DNA from: Brevibacterium sp. CCUG 69071 | GTDB taxonomy: Bacteria; Actinomycetota; Actinomycetes; Actinomycetales; Brevibacteriaceae | DNA: 64,000 nucleotides | Reading direction: 5' to 3' | Assembly (NCBI RefSeq): GCF_021023135.1 | Contig: NZ_PGFV01000004.1 | Coordinates: 1 to 64,000 of the forward strand | Shown here: in pieces, positions 60,492 through 64,000 of the stretch | Layout of the letters: each line of letters begins with the position of its first letter | How positions within the stretch are numbered: the stretch's first letter is position 1 | Made by a program: the position numbers and the translations under genes | The notes under the pieces: model-generated | The model's input: only the letters and a program-made list of their open reading frames with translations | Databases searched by the model: none | Told to the model about the DNA's origin: nothing

Positions 60492-60522
60492 ATACAAGAA
60501 TGTATTGGATACAGTATTGTAT
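60492..60522. promoter_or_regulatory. Two TetR-type operators
   Basis: ATACAAGAATGTAT (60492-60505) and ATACAGTATTGTAT (60509-60522) are palindromes with identical ATACA/TGTAT half-sites. Their starts are 17 bp apart. They lie 11 bases before the MMPL start codon, in the divergent region with the TetR gene. Confidence 0.75.
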
Positions 60523-60669
60523 TGTTGTTGACTCAGGGCCTTCGGCGCAAATGAATCCCGAATTTCGCGAGGATTCTCACTGGATGCCCAGAAACCCCTG
60601 GACGCCGACAGCCCTCGACAACCCCTGGACCCGACTCGATGACCCAGCGACCTCTGGAACGAAGCACCG

Positions 60670-61314
60670 ATGAATGACGACAAGCTCAGCGCCCGCAGAC
60701 GGCAGACCCGCTCGACCCTGGTCGAGGCGGGCATCTCCGTGTTCGCCGTCAAAGGCATCGACGGGGCCTCGATCGAGGAGATCTGCGAGGCCGCCGGGTT
60801 CACCCGCGGGGCCTTCTACTCGAACTTCTCCGGCCGTGATGAGCTCATCCTCGCGACGATCGAGTCGCGCACCTCGCACGATCTCGACATGCTCGACGCC
60901 ACCATCGAACGCTGGCGCGATCGTCTTAGCTGCGGTCAACCCGGTGACCTCGAGGGCTTCCTCACGGAGTTCATCACCGACACCTTCAGTCAGAAGGTGG
61001 TCACCGCCGCCGAGGTGATCGCCGAGCACGAGATCGAGCTCTACTGCCTGCGCACGCCCGGGCTCTACCCCCGGTACGCGGAGCTGAGCTCCTATCAGAT
61101 CGAACGGATCCAGTCCCTGATCGAGAACGCGATCGGATTCGCCGAGGCGGCCGCGACGATTCCGCTGCCCGACCTCATCAGCGCGCTGACGGCCATCCAT
61201 TCGCAGGCCGCCCTGCGGGCCGCAGCCGGGAAGCGGCTGCACGAGAAGGTCGAGATCGATCCGACCCAGATGGTGCGCATCCTCGCCCGCCTCCTCGACT
61301 TCGACCGCGACTGA
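60670..61314 (+). CDS. TetR-family regulator
   Basis: A 214-residue protein. The N-terminal HTH (residues 8-55) reads RRRQTRSTLVEAGISVFAVK, then GIDGASIEEICEAAGFTRGA and FYSNFSGRDELILATIE. The C-terminal ligand domain is helical and shows no recognised substrate motif. It is divergent from the MMPL-YhgE operon, with paired operators between them. It most likely represses that operon and itself, with release by an exported compound. Confidence 0.92.
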   Translation: MNDDKLSARRRQTRSTLVEAGISVFAVKGIDGASIEEICEAAGFTRGAFYSNFSGRDELILATIESRTSHDLDMLDATIERWRDRLSCGQPGDLEGFLTEFITDTFSQKVVTAAEVIAEHEIELYCLRTPGLYPRYAELSSYQIERIQSLIENAIGFAEAAATIPLPDLISALTAIHSQAALRAAAGKRLHEKVEIDPTQMVRILARLLDFDRD

Positions 61315-61388
61315 GGTATTCGACGTCGACCGAGACCGAGATCTACGACCACCGGGCAGACGCCCGCACAGGCACTAAGGTGGATGGC

Positions 61389-62360
61389 GTGAATGAACTG
61401 CAGCGCGAATACACCGCCTTCATCAACAATATGGACGTCCGCCTCGGCGCGTTCGTCCTCGCCGATCTGCCCGAGACCTTCGACAAGGAGGACGGGGAGA
61501 CGGTGAAGTTCCCCAAGGACTTCGGTCCGAAGTCCCTGCCGATGCTCGAGCTCTTCGTGCTCTCGAAGTTCCCCGACACCGAGGCCGCGCTCGCTCCCGA
61601 GAACCGGCGCTTCGTCGAAGGCCTCATCCGCTACCTCGGCGAGACCTTCCTCCGCGCCGTCGGCGGGGTCTGGGACCACGATGAGAAGACCGGCAACGGG
61701 ATGCCCTTCATCCGCCCCGACACGGAGGCGGGTCCGGAGCAGGGCGAACCGATCCCGCTCGTGGCGATCGTCCTGACCGCCGTCGATCAGCGCACCGCTC
61801 GCGTCTTCGGCGCGGTCCTCGACAAGGCCCGGGACAACCTCGGCGGGGATGGGACGCCCAAGCGCCAGTGCACGGGACTGTCGATGGGCATGCTCAACGC
61901 CGAGAACTCGAGCAAGGAGGAGGTCGAATTCCTCTCCCGCTTCATCGGCACCGTTGAGCCGGGCATCGCCGCCTGGACGCAGGAGCAGGCCGAGCCGGAC
62001 TCCTGGTCGTTCGATCGGGAGAGCCTCGCCCGGCTGGGTCGGCAGCTCTCGGTGCGCTACGACTCCCGCGAGGAGATGATGAGCGAGGAGGAGGTCACCT
62101 TCGTCGGCGGGGCGATGCGCTTCATCGGCGAGACCGTCCGCCGCATCGGCCTCGGCCAGTGGCGCTACGGCACCGATCTCGAGGCCGACGACCCGCGACA
62201 GAAGCAGCCCTTCATCCGCTTCGTCATCGGGGATCAGAACCTCGACATCGTCCCCTGGCGTCTGGCGCAGGCCGCGCTCGAGGACAAGGACGCAATCGCC
62301 TCGGCGCTCGATGCGATCATCGAGATGCCTGAGTCGGAGGCTGGCGCGGAGGCGGACTGA
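61389..62360 (+). CDS. Hypothetical protein with duplicated domain
   Basis: A 323-residue cytoplasmic protein. I start it at GTG 61389 (VNELQREYTAFINNMDVRLG) because AAGGTGG precedes it; GTG 61380 would add three residues. It contains two related halves: FVEGLIRYLGETFLRAVGG with MPFIRP near residues 75-110, and FVGGAMRFIGETVRRIGLG with QPFIRF near residues 235-280. No signal peptide, membrane helix or catalytic motif is visible. It seems to be an actinobacterial protein of unknown function. It stands 74 bases after the TetR gene and may be transcribed with it. Confidence 0.83.
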   Translation: MNELQREYTAFINNMDVRLGAFVLADLPETFDKEDGETVKFPKDFGPKSLPMLELFVLSKFPDTEAALAPENRRFVEGLIRYLGETFLRAVGGVWDHDEKTGNGMPFIRPDTEAGPEQGEPIPLVAIVLTAVDQRTARVFGAVLDKARDNLGGDGTPKRQCTGLSMGMLNAENSSKEEVEFLSRFIGTVEPGIAAWTQEQAEPDSWSFDRESLARLGRQLSVRYDSREEMMSEEEVTFVGGAMRFIGETVRRIGLGQWRYGTDLEADDPRQKQPFIRFVIGDQNLDIVPWRLAQAALEDKDAIASALDAIIEMPESEAGAEAD

Positions 62361-62365
62361 GCGCC

Positions 62366-63496
62366 TCAGAGCTCGAAGCTGCGATTGCCCTCGAGACCGT
62401 CGGCGGGTGAGCCGGGGGCGAGGTCGATCCGCTTCCGCACCGGGTCGATCTGGACGGTGACGAGCGTCGCCGAGCGGTCCCCGTAGGGCGCGTCCGGATC
62501 CGGGATGCAGCACACGGGCGCCTCGTCCGGTCCGGTGGTCAGCAGCTCCACGAGCTCGGCGGTGCCGGATTCGGAGCTGAGCTCCGCCTCGGCGACCTTC
62601 CTCTTCAGATGGTCGAAGCGGGCTCGGGAGGTCGAATCGGGTTTGAGCTCGAGGCCGCCGGGGACGAGCTCCGGATGGAGGAAGTGGTTCGTGTGGACGA
62701 GGAATCCCGGCCCGACGGCCGCGCCTGAGCCGGCCGCCCCGCCCGACCCGACCCGCAGCTCGCGTTTCTGCGCGTTCGCGATCTCGACCTGGACCACCTC
62801 GTCGGCGCTGACGACCGTGATGATCGACGAGGAGGTGGTCGTCGCCGAGCGGATGATCTCGAGCGCCTCGGGCAGGGTGTGCGCGGTCGCGAGCACGCGC
62901 TCGAGGATCGCGTGGATCGGCACTCCCCCGGGCCGGTCCCCCTCATGCTTGAGGATGTTGAGGTGGACGCCGATGCCGGCCTCGTTGAGTCCGATCTTGC
63001 CGAGCATCCCGTATTCGGCGATGCCCGCATGCCGGAGCTGACCGGGCACGGCGCCGACGTCGTTGTAGTGCCACAGCGTCGAGTAGTCGGCTATCCAATC
63101 CCAGGTCTGAGCGGAGACCGAGGCGCCGGTTCGGCTCAGGCTCACGGTCGAGCACTCGGTCGGGGCGGCCGGGGCCAAGGTCATGATCTCGGTCCGAGCG
63201 ATGACCTCCATGAGGTCGAGGGTCGCGACCCCCGCGCCCTCGGCGACCGCGGAGATTTCCTCGGCCGAGTTCGGGGCCCATTCCTCCAGCCGTGCGTGAC
63301 TCGTGGCCGCCGCGGTGCGGACATCCGCCTCGGCGATGGTCAGGTGGGCGAAATAGCGGCGATAGCCGGCGATCGCGGAGCGGATGCCGGTGGAGAGCTC
63401 ATGCCCGCGCTGCAGCCCGCGCCGGATGTGATCGGCAGCGCGGGAGGTGAAGACCTCGGGCCTGACTCGGGCGGCGGGAATGTACTCGGCACTCAT
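62366..63496 (-). CDS. C45 peptidase / isopenicillin-N acyltransferase-like Ntn hydrolase
   Basis: A 376-residue protein. ATG at 63496 follows GAGGAG. The likely nucleophile Cys115 is in PTECSTVSLSR, followed by VSAQTWDWIADYSTLWHYND and YGMLGKIGLNEAGIGVHLNI, both typical of the C45 family. Later come LVHTNHFLHPEL and STSRARFDHL. Members hydrolyse or transfer acyl groups on amides. The substrate is unknown, and penicillin biosynthesis is not implied. Self-processing before Cys115 is expected from the family. It converges on the duplicated-domain gene, 5 bases from its stop. Confidence 0.9.
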   Translation of the reverse strand: MSAEYIPAARVRPEVFTSRAADHIRRGLQRGHELSTGIRSAIAGYRRYFAHLTIAEADVRTAAATSHARLEEWAPNSAEEISAVAEGAGVATLDLMEVIARTEIMTLAPAAPTECSTVSLSRTGASVSAQTWDWIADYSTLWHYNDVGAVPGQLRHAGIAEYGMLGKIGLNEAGIGVHLNILKHEGDRPGGVPIHAILERVLATAHTLPEALEIIRSATTTSSSIITVVSADEVVQVEIANAQKRELRVGSGGAAGSGAAVGPGFLVHTNHFLHPELVPGGLELKPDSTSRARFDHLKRKVAEAELSSESGTAELVELLTTGPDEAPVCCIPDPDAPYGDRSATLVTVQIDPVRKRIDLAPGSPADGLEGNRSFEL

Positions 63497-63634
63497 GTGC
63501 GACTCCTCTTGCGGTCGGCGGGTGCCACCATCCTCGCATCCGGAGGCGAACCGAGGGTGAGGGGTTTCACATCCCGGGCGGAAGAGGCGGTCGAACAGGC
63601 GCGGCCGGGCGCCCTCACAGCCTCGGGCGTCCTC

Positions 63635-64000
63635 TCAGCCTCGGGCGACGTACGACTCCGCCCCCACCGCGATGTCGAGGTAGTGCATGTGCGCTGCGGT
63701 CTCGGCGAGGGCGGCGAAGAGGTTGAAGTGATGGAGCTGGTCGAAGCCGCGCGACCAGTGCAGTCCCTGCGCGATCGAGTAGACGCTGTGGTCCTCGGTC
63801 GCTTCCATCCGCTCCCGGATCTCGCCGAGGCGTTCGTGGTGGTGCTCGACGAGCTCGCGCTTGCGGTCATGGAGACCGCGGAACCGGAACCCGTGCGCCG
63901 GCAGCACCGAGACGTCCTCCTCGAGGTCCCCGATCCTCTCCAACGATCCCAGATAGTCGCCGAGGCTGTGCGTGATCGCGCCGGAATCGAGGCCGATGTT
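63635..64000 (-). CDS. MBL-fold metallohydrolase, C-terminal part (5' end outside window)
   Basis: The frame is open from the right edge to the stop at 63635 (121 residues). It begins NIGLDSGAITHSLGDYLGSL and continues VSVLPAHGFRFRGLHDRKRE, LVEHHHERLGEIRERMEATE and AAHMHYLDIAVGAESYVA. PAHGFRF with the following helix is the typical end of an MBL hydrolase (LACTB2 or RNase Z-like group), where the His binds zinc. The catalytic HxHxDH would lie outside the window. A gap of 138 bases without features separates it from the C45 gene. Confidence 0.87.
   Translation of the reverse strand, partial: NIGLDSGAITHSLGDYLGSLERIGDLEEDVSVLPAHGFRFRGLHDRKRELVEHHHERLGEIRERMEATEDHSVYSIAQGLHWSRGFDQLHHFNLFAALAETAAHMHYLDIAVGAESYVARG

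Overview
The window is high-GC DNA from an actinobacterium. The gene families (GTP-type PEP carboxykinase, YhgE/Pip plus MMPL exporters, PucR and FCD-GntR regulated catabolic operons) and the many GTG/TTG starts fit Micrococcales, most likely Brevibacterium. The genus is an inference from gene content, not a database result.

Region 1, about 1-32.75 kb, is most of a siphovirus-type prophage read almost entirely on the minus strand. From right to left it holds: a small XRE repressor on the plus strand whose 3' end runs into tRNA-Arg(ACG); a divergent operator/promoter region; a MerR/excisionase-like HTH gene; a tightly overlapping early operon (zinc-ribbon proteins, an atypical C5 cytosine methyltransferase, RtcB RNA ligase, small proteins, a VRR-NUC nuclease); then HNH, TerS, TerL, portal, MuF-like protein, scaffold, P22-like coat, connectors, tail tube, a -1 frameshifted tail chaperone pair, a 2065-residue tape measure with two lysin-like domains, a Dit-like protein and minor tail proteins. 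Lysis genes, the integrase and the other attachment site are not in view and probably lie left of position 1.

Region 2, 32.7-43.3 kb, is host chromosome: tRNA-Arg, pckG, a GNAT acetyltransferase, small membrane proteins, a Pit phosphate transporter with a PhoP-box-like repeat upstream, and a class III aminotransferase plus mmsA operon divergent from a PucR regulator. That operon probably degrades beta-alanine or a related omega-amino acid.

Region 3, 43.3-48.7 kb, is a hydroxyproline-type catabolic operon: FCD-GntR regulator, DadA-like oxidase, DHDPS-like deaminase, a Ser/Cys proline-racemase-family epimerase and an Ldh-family imino-acid reductase. A perfect 15-bp palindrome precedes the oxidase.

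Region 4, 48.7-64 kb, holds an SDR gene, tRNA-Ser(GCT), an LCP cell-wall ligase overlapping an FAD oxidoreductase, a YhgE/Pip protein overlapping an MMPL transporter that ends in a degenerate ABC-like domain, a divergent TetR gene with two operators, a duplicated-domain hypothetical protein, a C45 peptidase-like protein and the end of an MBL-fold hydrolase. Long perfect hairpins separate many of the host units. I saw no CRISPR array, rRNA or insertion sequence.
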